DNA of 54,699 nucleotides from the NCBI GenBank assembly GCA_014801585.1, contig JAAVDX010000029.1:1-54699 (forward strand). Direction: 5' to 3'. This document shows positions 40,297 through 48,717 of this stretch, piece after piece; position 1 is the first letter of the stretch; each line of letters opens with the position of its first letter. Position numbers and translations under genes: made by a program. This DNA is from Bacteroides sp. (GTDB taxonomy: Bacteria > Bacteroidota > Bacteroidia > Bacteroidales > Muribaculaceae). The notes under the pieces were generated by a model that made no database searches, had not been told where the DNA came from, and worked only from the letters and a program-made list of their open reading frames with translations.

Positions 40297-40992
40297 ATGA
40301 AAAAGATATTCTCCCGCCTCGCAGCATTCGCAGCCATCACCGGAGCGGCCATGCTGACCTCCTCTTCGGCCAATGCCCAATATGCTCAGATTGCCAATCA
40401 GATTCCTGATATAATCTCTCCTGCTCTTTCCGGATCTATGAACTATAAAGGCTTCGTGGAAGCTACAGCCACCTTCGGCATCGGCAACGATCGTGCCAAC
40501 TTCGTCGGAGTCTCGACTACACAGGGTTTCCAATATGCCTCATGGTTTTTTATGGGTGCCGGTATCGGTGTTGACGTAGCCATGTCGTCGACAGGCGATA
40601 ATTATAACCTCGGACCGCGTCCTGACCCAGATTATTCTCCCGGTCTGGCACGCACTAAAGCGATGATTCCTCTCTTCACGGATTTCCGATTTAATTTCGG
40701 AGGTAATAATGGAGTGTCATTCTTCGCCGATATCAAAGCCGGCGCCACATGGCTAATAGGCAACAGCTACCTTGAGCTCAATAGCGGATCGCTGTCGACA
40801 CGCACCCAGTTTCTGCTTCGCCCGTCGATCGGCGTAAGAATCCCTACCAACAGTCAAAATCCCAAACAGGCGTTCGACATAGGCGTGACTTATCAGCTTA
40901 TTACTGCAAATAACTCCTGGGGATACTGGAACAACTCCTATTACGACACAACGATCAACTCTCTCGGTGTCAGCGTAGGATATGAGTGGTAA
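40297..40992 (+). CDS. Outer-membrane beta-barrel-type protein
   Basis: 231 residues. Sec signal peptide (AAFAAITGAAMLTSSSANAQ, cleavage near residue 27), then alternating hydrophobic/polar strands with Gly and aromatic residues (GFVEATATFGIG, ASWFFMGAGIGVDVAMSS, FFADIKAGATWLIG, LLRPSIGVRIP, INSLGVSVGYEW). The C-terminal residue is Trp, typical of outer-membrane barrels inserted by BamA. No specific ligand can be named. Single gene with an AT-rich upstream region and a terminator at 41003-41025. Probably a structural or adhesin-type barrel of the outer membrane. Confidence 0.72.
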   Translation: MKKIFSRLAAFAAITGAAMLTSSSANAQYAQIANQIPDIISPALSGSMNYKGFVEATATFGIGNDRANFVGVSTTQGFQYASWFFMGAGIGVDVAMSSTGDNYNLGPRPDPDYSPGLARTKAMIPLFTDFRFNFGGNNGVSFFADIKAGATWLIGNSYLELNSGSLSTRTQFLLRPSIGVRIPTNSQNPKQAFDIGVTYQLITANNSWGYWNNSYYDTTINSLGVSVGYEW

Positions 40993-41002
40993 GACAAAGA
41001 AA

Positions 41003-41025
41003 TATCCCGACGGGCTATCGGGATA
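41003..41025. terminator. Terminator between the barrel gene and nadK (convergent)
   Basis: Eight-bp stem TATCCCGA/TCGGGATA with a 7-nt loop, 11 bp past the barrel gene stop and 36 bp before the nadK stop. It can serve both converging genes. Confidence 0.65.
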
Positions 41026-41060
41026 ATGAGCCGAAATATAAAGGTGGCCGGATTGCAAGG

Positions 41061-41945
41061 CTATCTAAGCCCCCAGAGCAGTTTATTGCGGAGAGTAGAG
41101 GCGAATGATTCATCGGAAGGGCGTATTACTTTCGGAGCAAAATCAGCCTTTGTCACCCGGATCTCCGACCCGGCATCCATCAATACAGATACTCCGTCAA
41201 GACTAAGACGATACTGGCTTGCACGCGTTGTCGTGCAGGCCTTTATTATTACCCCGCCGCCTACAACACATGGCCGGAATGTAAGAGTATGGGGAGCAAT
41301 CGGCGAAAGACATATCACGTCGAGCGTAGGGAATATAATCGGACCTCCGACGGATAGAGAATAGCCGGTGCTTCCGGTAGGGGTAGAAATCAGCAATCCG
41401 TCGGCAAGATAATCAGCCAAGTAATGCCCGTCGATATCCACTCTGACATTAATCATAGAGGAGGTGTCTTCCTTAAGTATGGCCACTTCGTTGAGGGCAT
41501 AGGGCAGAGCGGGCGATACCCCTCCGTCGCCCACATCGACCCGCAGAGCCATGCGCTCTTCTACCTTCGCGCGCCCTTCATAGAGTAGATTGACGAGATG
41601 CTCCCCTTCTCCGGGGGTGCAACTGGCCAAAAAACCGAGATGACCCGTATTTATACCTAGCACAGGGATACCGAGGCGCCCTATCCAGCGAGCCGTGCGC
41701 AGAAATGTCCCATCGCCTCCTATGCTTATAGCCGCTCCCGAATCAGCAGGAGGATATTCTACGATCTCATCCTTTTTTACCTCTACTCCCTTACTTATGA
41801 GATACTCCGCAAACTGACATTCTATAGCCACGGCTATCCCTTTCTTTCGCAGCAGACCCAGAAGCCTGCATATGTCTTCCAGATGCAACTCCTGATGGCG
41901 ATTGCCGGCTATCACTGCTTTTCTTACGGGGATGAGATCTTTCAT
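41061..41945 (-). CDS. nadK: NAD kinase
   Basis: 294 residues from the ATG at 41945 (MKDLIPVRKAVIAGNRHQE); an upstream TTG would add eight residues without benefit. NadK phosphorylates NAD to NADP with ATP or polyphosphate. Motifs: the GGDGT kinase motif in ISIGGDGTFLRTARW, the NTGHLGFLAS substrate loop, ALNEVAILKEDTSSMINVRV (NE/D motif), and PTGSTGYSLSVGGPI. Cytoplasmic. Convergent with the barrel gene and next to a glycosyltransferase gene 87 bp upstream. From memory, nadK in many Bacteroidales is next to the CBS/pdxJ block; here it is 14 kb from it. Confidence 0.95.
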   Translation of the reverse strand: MKDLIPVRKAVIAGNRHQELHLEDICRLLGLLRKKGIAVAIECQFAEYLISKGVEVKKDEIVEYPPADSGAAISIGGDGTFLRTARWIGRLGIPVLGINTGHLGFLASCTPGEGEHLVNLLYEGRAKVEERMALRVDVGDGGVSPALPYALNEVAILKEDTSSMINVRVDIDGHYLADYLADGLLISTPTGSTGYSLSVGGPIIFPTLDVICLSPIAPHTLTFRPCVVGGGVIIKACTTTRASQYRLSLDGVSVLMDAGSEIRVTKADFAPKVIRPSDESFASTLRNKLLWGLR

Positions 41946-42032
41946 TTCTGATAAGAGATTATGTTGCAAGCAACTTTCTAAGATATAGTAATTTTCGGAT
42001 AGATACGGATAAATCCCGGGGAGTAGAATGAG

Positions 42033-43142
42033 TTAAGCCATCGGGGGAAGCGTCGCAGAGGCCACTCCGCGATAAATCTCATCAAGCCGCGTGATGAATC
42101 CGGGCCATGCCAGGATTGCATCATAGCGCTCTCCGGCTGCCTGCCCCATACGTCGGCAGAGTTCTTTATCAGCATATAGAGTCCGCATTGCCTCGGCCAA
42201 TGCGTCAGCGTCTCCGGGAGCAACTTTCAACGCAGTGAGTCCCGGCCGGAGATATTCCGATTGCGCACCATTGAATGTAGATATCTGTCCGCGACCGGCG
42301 GCCATATATTCCATATTGGCCATACCGAAGGCTTCGGGAGTTTCGGAGGGTAACACTCCGAAATGACAGCTCGCAATGAGAGGCATCGGATCTTCCGCAA
42401 TGCGTATCCAGTCGATGCGATCCATTATTCCGAGCGCCTGACTGCGACGTCGGAGCGCATCGACGAAATCCGGATCGCCCGTGCCTACAATCTTCAGGCG
42501 CAGACGTGTATCCTTTAGTTGTCCAAGGGCTTCGATAAGAGTTTCAAGCCCTTTTCCGGGTCGCAGAGTGCCGTGGAACATTGCAGTCACGGCTCCCTTT
42601 GCAGGGATATCCTCCCGCCGGGGAATTATATTGCGACTATTGAAAAGCACGTGCAGACGGGCTGTGTCAAAGGGATATCGTCCATGAGGCCATGCCGACA
42701 GAAACTCCCTCTTTGCCATAGCCGACACGCATATATGAGCATCCACTCCCCGATAAATCAATCTCCTGAGCCAATTATTCTTGCCCTTCTCGGCCACGTG
42801 GCGCGTGACGACTATTCCCACATCGGGTCTCCCGGCCATCCGGCGGGCTGCCATAGCAGTCAGTGCGTCACGATAACGATGGACGTGGACAATCGTCGCT
42901 CCCTGCGGAGAATTCTTAAGCAACTTAGATAGCGTAAGCGAGGAGAAAAGGTCGGGATAATCGCGAAGCGGAGCGTGGGCAAGAGCTACGCCCACTTCCC
43001 GGAAATGTCGGTCGATAGCCTTGGCATCCCGGGTAAGCGCCAGGACGTCATGACCCTCTGCGGAATAATGACGACATATATCGAGCGCATAGCGTTGCGC
43101 TCCCCCCATCGCATTCCCCGACACTATGTGGATTATCTTCAC
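42033..43142 (-). CDS. GT4-family glycosyltransferase
   Basis: 369 residues from a GTG at 43142, giving MKIIHIVSGNAMGGAQRYALD, the normal start of GT4 (GT-B fold) enzymes; a GTG at 43196 would add 18 residues that do not look like the family. Glycine-rich loop MGGAQR near residue 13, the middle motif FHGTLRPGKGLETLIEAL, the C-terminal donor-site GVLPSETPEAFGMANMEYMAAG (E..FG....E.MA pattern). It transfers a sugar from a nucleotide donor; acceptor unknown (lipid-linked or surface glycan). It is not in a polysaccharide operon. Its neighbours are nadK and the alanine-dehydrogenase-like gene. Confidence 0.82.
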   Translation of the reverse strand: MKIIHIVSGNAMGGAQRYALDICRHYSAEGHDVLALTRDAKAIDRHFREVGVALAHAPLRDYPDLFSSLTLSKLLKNSPQGATIVHVHRYRDALTAMAARRMAGRPDVGIVVTRHVAEKGKNNWLRRLIYRGVDAHICVSAMAKREFLSAWPHGRYPFDTARLHVLFNSRNIIPRREDIPAKGAVTAMFHGTLRPGKGLETLIEALGQLKDTRLRLKIVGTGDPDFVDALRRRSQALGIMDRIDWIRIAEDPMPLIASCHFGVLPSETPEAFGMANMEYMAAGRGQISTFNGAQSEYLRPGLTALKVAPGDADALAEAMRTLYADKELCRRMGQAAGERYDAILAWPGFITRLDEIYRGVASATLPPMA

Positions 43143-43246
43143 AACCTTATTATTACAGCCCTGCTTGTAGCCGACGCCGGGGATAAGAGCGTTCACTTAT
43201 CCCCGGAGAGGCTTATAATTTTAGAACGAGTTTTCGGATCCTACCC

Positions 43247-44350
43247 TCAGTTCTTGGCCGTCAGCATTATCTTGATGTCGACACTGGGTTTTGAGAGATA
43301 GGAAGCAATGAGTTTGTCGACAAGGGTGCCGTGATATGTGATAATTCCGCATTGCACACCTTCCGAGGTCATAATCATCCCTTCCAGACCATTCTTGATC
43401 ACCATCTCGTCTAAGAAATTGACGAGCACATTGCTCAGACCCATAGCAACCGTACGGGGCACGGCGGCCGAAGGATGATTATCCTTAAAATTGAGCACGA
43501 AGGCGGAATCCTTCATAATACGGTTGAGTTTATTGGGGAAGGTGAAGGGGCGGGTAGTTTCACCCAGAATCAGCACATCGGCAGTCTTACACTTGTTGTA
43601 GAGCACACGCGGATGGATGGCAATCGTAGTCAGGGCCTCTCCGCAGAACTGGCGGGCAGTCTGAAGAGCGGATATATCATTATTGACGAGGGTCACGGTA
43701 GCGCCGGCGGCGATTGCCGCTTTGGCTGCGTAGCAGACATCCATTCCCTCTCCGATAATCAGGACCTCACAGGGATTTATCCCCGCTACTCCGGCGAGCA
43801 ATACGCCTTTGCCTCCGCCGAGATATGAGAGATGCTCCTGAGCATAGAGGATTGCGGCACGTCCGTCGATTTCGTTGATTACGTTGGCAAATACGGGCTC
43901 ATCATTGTAGGAAGAGTACATATTGTCGAGCACACCGCACGTAATATTACGTTCCAGGAGAGCTTCAATTGTAGCAGCCTTGAAGAGCTCATTGCCCATC
44001 ATGCAGAGGAGAGCGGTCCCCTTCCTCATTTTCATCACATCCTCTTTCTTCAGAGGGCAGAATGAGAGCACGAGGTCGGCTTTGAGGACAGTGTCGCGAT
44101 CAGTGATCTCAACGCCGTATTCCGCATAGGCATCGTCGCTGAAACTGATGTCGATTCCGGCATCTGCCTCCATTTTTATCTTAAGTCCGGCCGAAGTGAT
44201 CAGGCCGCAGGCCTCAGGGGTGAGAAGGAAGCGGGTTTCCTCATCATCAGCATAATTGGCCGGCAAACCGATTGTAAATTTGCCATCGCCTTCAAGTTCA
44301 GTGATGACCTTCAGCTCCGGGTCAAGCACGTTGAGATCTTTATAATCCAT
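43247..44350 (-). CDS. Alanine dehydrogenase/PNT-like protein, divergent
   Basis: 367 residues, the length of alanine dehydrogenase. N-terminal AlaDH/PNT domain: FTIGLPANYADDEETRFLLTP keeps the substrate-binding Arg (Arg40; ENRVALTP in classical enzymes). The catalytic Lys region (KVKEP in typical AlaDH) is SFCPLKK here and the catalytic His region (LHLA) is LLCMMGN, so both catalytic residues seem replaced. The NAD-binding region VLIIGEGMDVCYAAKAAI has GEG in place of GGG. Ends MLTAKN. This suggests either a different activity or a regulatory protein. In Bacteroidota, divergent AlaDH-like proteins are known but poorly studied. Cytoplasmic, upstream of the GT4 gene. Confidence 0.7.
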   Translation of the reverse strand: MDYKDLNVLDPELKVITELEGDGKFTIGLPANYADDEETRFLLTPEACGLITSAGLKIKMEADAGIDISFSDDAYAEYGVEITDRDTVLKADLVLSFCPLKKEDVMKMRKGTALLCMMGNELFKAATIEALLERNITCGVLDNMYSSYNDEPVFANVINEIDGRAAILYAQEHLSYLGGGKGVLLAGVAGINPCEVLIIGEGMDVCYAAKAAIAAGATVTLVNNDISALQTARQFCGEALTTIAIHPRVLYNKCKTADVLILGETTRPFTFPNKLNRIMKDSAFVLNFKDNHPSAAVPRTVAMGLSNVLVNFLDEMVIKNGLEGMIMTSEGVQCGIITYHGTLVDKLIASYLSKPSVDIKIMLTAKN

Positions 44351-44411
44351 GCGGAATCTTTTTTTGGGTTCTTATTTTTCACAAATTTACAAAAAAATTG
44401 CGAGTAAACAA

Positions 44412-44450
44412 ATTTTAAGTTTAGCAAGTTAAACTTGCTAAACTTAAAAT
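44412..44450. terminator. Near-perfect 18-bp palindrome, probable bidirectional terminator
   Basis: ATTTTAAGTTTAGCAAGT (44412-44429) pairs completely with the complement at 44433-44450, loop TAA. It lies in the 287-bp gap between the minus-strand AlaDH-like gene (start 44350) and the polA stop (44638), so it most likely ends the polA transcript, or it is a mobile hairpin relic. T/A-rich ends support termination on either strand. Confidence 0.65.
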
Positions 44451-44460
44451 AAGTAATAAG

Positions 44461-44580
44461 TAGTAAGTAATAAGTAATAAAATTTGCTTCGTAGGTTGCG
44501 GCTTGCGTGACTTGAAGAAGTAGTAAGTAATATGTAATAAAATTTGCTTCGTAGGTTGTAGCTTGCGTGACCTGAATTAT
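44461..44580. repeat. 60-bp tandem duplication downstream of polA
   Basis: Positions 44461-44520 and 44521-44580 are the same sequence with few differences (one in the AAGTAATA/ATGTAATA stretch, two in TTGCGG/TTGTAG, and several in the last ten bases). It contains repeated GTAAGTAATA words and AATTTGCTTCGTAGGTTG. No ORF covers it. Confidence 0.85.
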
Positions 44581-44610
44581 TTAATTTGGTTTTTAGCTCC
44601 CCGACCCACA

Positions 44611-44650
44611 AGAAATATTAATGAGCATCGAGAAATATTAATGGGCATCG
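44611..44650 (-). repeat. 20-bp tandem duplication over the polA stop codon
   Basis: AGAAATATTAATGAGCATCG (44611-44630) and its one-mismatch copy at 44631-44650. On the minus strand the second unit encodes the end of PolA (LDAH, stop TAA at 44640-44638) and the first lies just after the stop, repeating CGATGCTCATTAA. Confidence 0.8.
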
Positions 44651-47493
44651 AGCCAATTGGAGGCTACTCCGGAAGAGGCGGTCAGGCTTACGTCGCCCGC
44701 GTAGGCTTTTTCCATCAGACGCTCCACGAGTTCCTGCATTACGGGGAGTTCTTCCGGCACTACGTCGAAATTCAGTTCGTCGTGAACCTGCATTATCATC
44801 TTCGACTTCAGACCCTTCTCCTTCATTTCCTTGCTGATATCGATCATTGCGCGCTTGATTATATCGGCGGCCGACCCCTGAATAGGTGCATTGACTGCAT
44901 TGCGTTCGGCATATCCTCTGACTACGGGATTCTTTGAGTTGATATCAGGCAGACGGCGTTTGCGACCCATTCGGGTCTCGACATATCCGTGCTCACGCGC
45001 AAATTCTACGGCATCAGCCATGTATTTGCGAATCGTATGAAATTCTTTGAAGTAATTATCTATAAGTTCCTTGGCCTCGCTGCGCGGTATGCCGAGACGT
45101 GAGGCCAGACCGAAAGCCGAGATTCCATAAAGTATGCCGAAGTTGGCCGTCTTTGCATGGCGACGCTCATCGGGGGTCACTTCATCCGGGCCTGCTTTAT
45201 GATATATCTTGGCAGCCGTAATGGCATGTATATCATCCCCCTCCGCAAAGGCTTTGAGCATTGTCTCATCCTTTGCGAAATCGGCTACGAGCCGAAGTTC
45301 TATCTGCGAATAATCGGCCGACAGGAAGAGATTTCCTTCAGAGGGTATAAAGGCGCGGCGTATCTCTCGGCCGGCATCCTCTCTGACCGGAATATTCTGC
45401 AGATTGGGATTGGAAGAGGATATTCGGCCGGTAGCTGTGACCGTCTGGTTATAATTTGTATGCACTCTTCCGGTAGCGGGATTTATGGCCGCCGGCAGAG
45501 CTGTCAGATAGGTGGTAAGCAGTTTCTTCAGCTGTCGATACTCCAGAATCTTACCGACAATCGGATTCTTATGCGCCACACTTTCGAGAATATCTTCCGA
45601 AGTGGAGTATTGTCCGGTCTTGGTCTTTTTAGCCTTGTCGCTGAGTTTGAGTTTGTCAAATAGAATCTCACCGACCTTGGCCGGCGAACCGACATTGAAT
45701 TCCTCTCCTGCAAGCTCATGAATCTCATGCTCGAGTGTATTCAGTTTCTCCTCCATATCCTTTGCCGCGTCGTTGAGAGCAGCCTCGTCGATGCAGACTC
45801 CGGTCAGTTCCATATCAGCCAGTACGCCGACCAGCGGAGCCTCAATATCACGGTAGAGCATATCCAGCTTCTCTTCCTCAAGCATCTTCCTGAGGGGCTG
45901 ACATAATCGGACAATAGCAAGAGCGCGCTGAGCAGCTGCGGGAGCAATTACTTCCGGCTGAACAACCGCCGCCGTTTCCGCCCCCCTGGCTCCGCGCGCT
46001 TTACGCTTCGGAGTCAATTCGGGCATCGGATCAAGAGTCTGACCAAGCATGCCGGACGCCAACAGATCTAATCCGTGGCGCATATCGGGCTGAAGAAGAT
46101 AATGCGCCAACACTACATCATAGAAATTCTGCAGCGGCACGACATCATCATTCCGCATCCTGGCCGCCATGACATAAAGCAGTTTGGAGGCATCCGTTAT
46201 CTTCAGCGTGTCTTCGCGGGCGAGGAGATCAAGCAAAGCCGCCTGTCCTTCAGCGAAATCAGCGGCAATATACCAGCATCTGCCCGTAGAGGCTATTGCG
46301 ATTGCAGTGGCTATCCAGCGGCATGTCATATCGTTATCACCATCGCTGACGGCGTAGACACCGATCTCTCCGGCCTCCAGAACAGCCATCTGCATCTCCT
46401 CGAGGGCTTTCCCGTCGGCCACGACAGTAAGATTCTCCACGACCGCAGCCACTTCAACAGCGACTGTCGCCTCAGACGCCTCCTCCTCATTATCGAAATC
46501 AAACAGCGACCCCACCATTCCGGCCGACGATGATTTATCCTTATGCTTTTCCGCGACCGGAGGGGAAGGAGGGACAACCGCAGACTCAGCAGAGGCTCCG
46601 GACTCGGAATCAAGACGACGCTTGACACGATCGGCCAACGTACGGAATTCCAACCCGTCGAAAATTTCAAGCAGGCGTTCGCGATCAGGATTCTGACGGA
46701 CAAGATCATCCGGAGTGGCCTCGACAGGCACATCAGTACGGATCGTAGCGAGATATTTCGAGAATTTAATCTGTTCGACATTCTCCTCCACTTTCTTTTT
46801 CAAGGCTCCCTTCAGAGTAGCAGTGGAGTCGAGCAGATTCTCTACCGACCCATACTCGGAGATGAGTTTCTGCGCAGTCTTCTCCCCCACTCCCGGACAT
46901 CCGGGAATATTATCGATCTTATCTCCCATCAGGGCGAGCAGATCTATCACCTGCTGAGTATTCTGAATGCCATATCTTTCACATACCTCCTTCTCGCCGC
47001 GCAATTCAAAGTCCTGGCCGCGATAGGCCGGTTTGTATTGAAGCACGGAAGGCGACACCAACTGACCGAAATCCTTGTCGGGCGTCATCATATAAGTGGT
47101 GAAATTCTCCTTTTCGGCCCGCTTTGCCATCGTCCCGATCACGTCGTCGGCCTCGAAACCCGCCACTTCCAGAATAGGGATATTGTAAGCGCGGATGATA
47201 TCCTTAATGATAGGGATAGAGAGTTTTATATCCTCCGGAGTAGCCTCACGCTCACCCTTATAATCAGCGTATGCCTCCGAACGGAATGTAGGACCCTGGG
47301 GATCGAAGCATACCGCGATATGGGAAGGATTCTCCCGACGCAACACCTCTTCCAGCGTATTTACAAAACCGAAGATAGCCGACGTATTGAATCCCGACCG
47401 GGTGATACGCGGCATTTTGATAAGCGCATAATAAGCTCTGAATATCAAAGCATACGCATCGAGAAGAAAGAGTCTTTTATTTTTATCTGACAT
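44638..47493 (-). CDS. polA: DNA polymerase I
   Basis: 951 residues. Domain order: 5'-3' flap exonuclease (about 1-300; FLLDAYALIFRAYYA, CFDPQGPTFR, ADDVIG, TPDKDFGQLV), a 3'-5' exonuclease-fold region (about 350-510), and the family A polymerase domain with motif A DYSQIELR (727), motif B-region RRHAKTANFGILYG and motif C QVHDE (903-906). In the exonuclease region the expected DTE of ExoI reads GVYAVSDGD, the ExoII Asn/Asp (GQNLKYD) reads ITDASKLLY, and only the aspartate of FYDVVLAHYLLQPD remains. The protein therefore appears to lack proofreading. Pol I fills gaps and removes RNA primers. It ends ASNWLDAH. Confidence 0.95.
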   Translation of the reverse strand: MSDKNKRLFLLDAYALIFRAYYALIKMPRITRSGFNTSAIFGFVNTLEEVLRRENPSHIAVCFDPQGPTFRSEAYADYKGEREATPEDIKLSIPIIKDIIRAYNIPILEVAGFEADDVIGTMAKRAEKENFTTYMMTPDKDFGQLVSPSVLQYKPAYRGQDFELRGEKEVCERYGIQNTQQVIDLLALMGDKIDNIPGCPGVGEKTAQKLISEYGSVENLLDSTATLKGALKKKVEENVEQIKFSKYLATIRTDVPVEATPDDLVRQNPDRERLLEIFDGLEFRTLADRVKRRLDSESGASAESAVVPPSPPVAEKHKDKSSSAGMVGSLFDFDNEEEASEATVAVEVAAVVENLTVVADGKALEEMQMAVLEAGEIGVYAVSDGDNDMTCRWIATAIAIASTGRCWYIAADFAEGQAALLDLLAREDTLKITDASKLLYVMAARMRNDDVVPLQNFYDVVLAHYLLQPDMRHGLDLLASGMLGQTLDPMPELTPKRKARGARGAETAAVVQPEVIAPAAAQRALAIVRLCQPLRKMLEEEKLDMLYRDIEAPLVGVLADMELTGVCIDEAALNDAAKDMEEKLNTLEHEIHELAGEEFNVGSPAKVGEILFDKLKLSDKAKKTKTGQYSTSEDILESVAHKNPIVGKILEYRQLKKLLTTYLTALPAAINPATGRVHTNYNQTVTATGRISSSNPNLQNIPVREDAGREIRRAFIPSEGNLFLSADYSQIELRLVADFAKDETMLKAFAEGDDIHAITAAKIYHKAGPDEVTPDERRHAKTANFGILYGISAFGLASRLGIPRSEAKELIDNYFKEFHTIRKYMADAVEFAREHGYVETRMGRKRRLPDINSKNPVVRGYAERNAVNAPIQGSAADIIKRAMIDISKEMKEKGLKSKMIMQVHDELNFDVVPEELPVMQELVERLMEKAYAGDVSLTASSGVASNWLDAH

Positions 47494-47704
47494 AAATATC
47501 TCAAAATTATCCGACGACCGGAGTCTGCCAAGGCTCCATGAGCGGAATTAATATGATCCGAAGCAGGAGGAATATCATTCGCAATCGGAATCTCTAAAAA
47601 TGGGTTTCAAACCACAAATATAACGATTTTTTCAGTGGAACGCTAAAATTCGGGATAGTTTCTATTACAATTTGGTCAAAAACCCCCGCCACAACCGCTT
47701 TTTT

Positions 47705-47735
47705 TTGCGTGATTGGGGATTTATTGTTATTTTTG
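47705..47735 (+). promoter_or_regulatory. Promoter of the polyprenyl synthetase gene (near-leaderless)
   Basis: TTG at 47705-47707 and TATTTTTG at 47728-47735 (a perfect TAnnTTTG match) are spaced 20 bp. The expected start of transcription is near 47741-47743, essentially at the ATG at 47743. Confidence 0.65.
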
Positions 47736-47742
47736 CACTACG

Positions 47743-48717
47743 ATGCATCAGTTTGACGAAATACAATCCCGCCTTGCGCCCGAACTCTCGGAGATGAACG
47801 CCATCATCCGGGAGACGCTCGCCACGCCCAATCAGCTAATGAATCAGGTAGTGACGGGCTATCTGCAGACAAAAGGGAAGCAGATAAGGCCTCTGCTCGT
47901 AATGCTTGCGGCCAAGTTTTTCGGAGGAGTCACCTCCGACACTCTATATGCAGCAGCTGCTCTGGAAATGCTGCATAATGCCTCGCTTATCCACGACGAC
48001 GTGGTCGACGAGACGTCGCTCCGGCGCGGCCTCCCTACCGTCAATACTATCTGGGGCAACCACATGGCGGTACTCGTAGGCGATTTCTTCGTCAGCAATG
48101 CCTTGGCGGCCGGTATACGTACCGGGCATATCTCCGTGATCTCGGCCCTCTCCGATCTCGGCAAGGAGCTTTCTTTAGGTGAGGTCGACCAGATATGCAA
48201 CGTCCGCGAGCATCATCTCGATGAGGAGCATTACATCTCCATGATCAGCAAAAAGACGGCCTCCCTTTTCCTCAACTGTGTAAGGATGGGCGCCGAGACT
48301 GCCGGAGCCTCCGAGAAGGATTACGCTCCGCTCGTGGAGTTCGCACATCTCCTTGGTCTGGCGTTTCAGATCCGCGACGATATATTTGATTATTATAATG
48401 ACGAGCGTATCGGCAAACCTACCGGTAATGACCTGCGCGAAGGGAAAGTGACACTCCCCCTGCTCCACGTGCTGCAGATTACGCCCGCCGAAGAAGTCGA
48501 ATCTTATAAAGCTCTCCTCCGCCGAGGCGATCTCTCTTCCGAAGAGATTGAGTCTCTCGTGAAGTTCGCTGTCGACAACGGAGGCGTCGATTACGCATAT
48601 TCCTACATGCGCGGTCTGCAGGAGAAAGCGACCCGTCTGCTTGACGAATACCCCGATTCGGAATGGAAACGCAGTTTCCTCGACCTCTTTGAATTCATAA
48701 TCAACCGCTCAAAATGA
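47743..48717 (+). CDS. Trans-polyprenyl diphosphate synthase (octaprenyl/heptaprenyl type)
   Basis: 324 residues from ATG at 47743; an upstream TTG at 47713 would overlap the promoter. Both Asp-rich motifs are present: first LIHDDVVDE (about 83-91) and second IRDDIFDYYND (about 213), the metal/diphosphate sites of all-trans prenyl synthases. Other motifs: GKQIRPLLVML, SLRRGLPTVN and KTASLF, and a GNDLREGKVTLPLLH stretch. It makes the side chain of menaquinone or a longer polyprenyl. It overlaps rnhB by 4 bp (ATGA), so both are co-translated. Divergent from polA. Confidence 0.9.
   Translation: MHQFDEIQSRLAPELSEMNAIIRETLATPNQLMNQVVTGYLQTKGKQIRPLLVMLAAKFFGGVTSDTLYAAAALEMLHNASLIHDDVVDETSLRRGLPTVNTIWGNHMAVLVGDFFVSNALAAGIRTGHISVISALSDLGKELSLGEVDQICNVREHHLDEEHYISMISKKTASLFLNCVRMGAETAGASEKDYAPLVEFAHLLGLAFQIRDDIFDYYNDERIGKPTGNDLREGKVTLPLLHVLQITPAEEVESYKALLRRGDLSSEEIESLVKFAVDNGGVDYAYSYMRGLQEKATRLLDEYPDSEWKRSFLDLFEFIINRSK

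Noticed and set aside
46543-47490. 315-residue plus-strand ORF antisense to polA
   Set aside because: Shadow of the PolA 5' nuclease region, no recognisable domain or start context.
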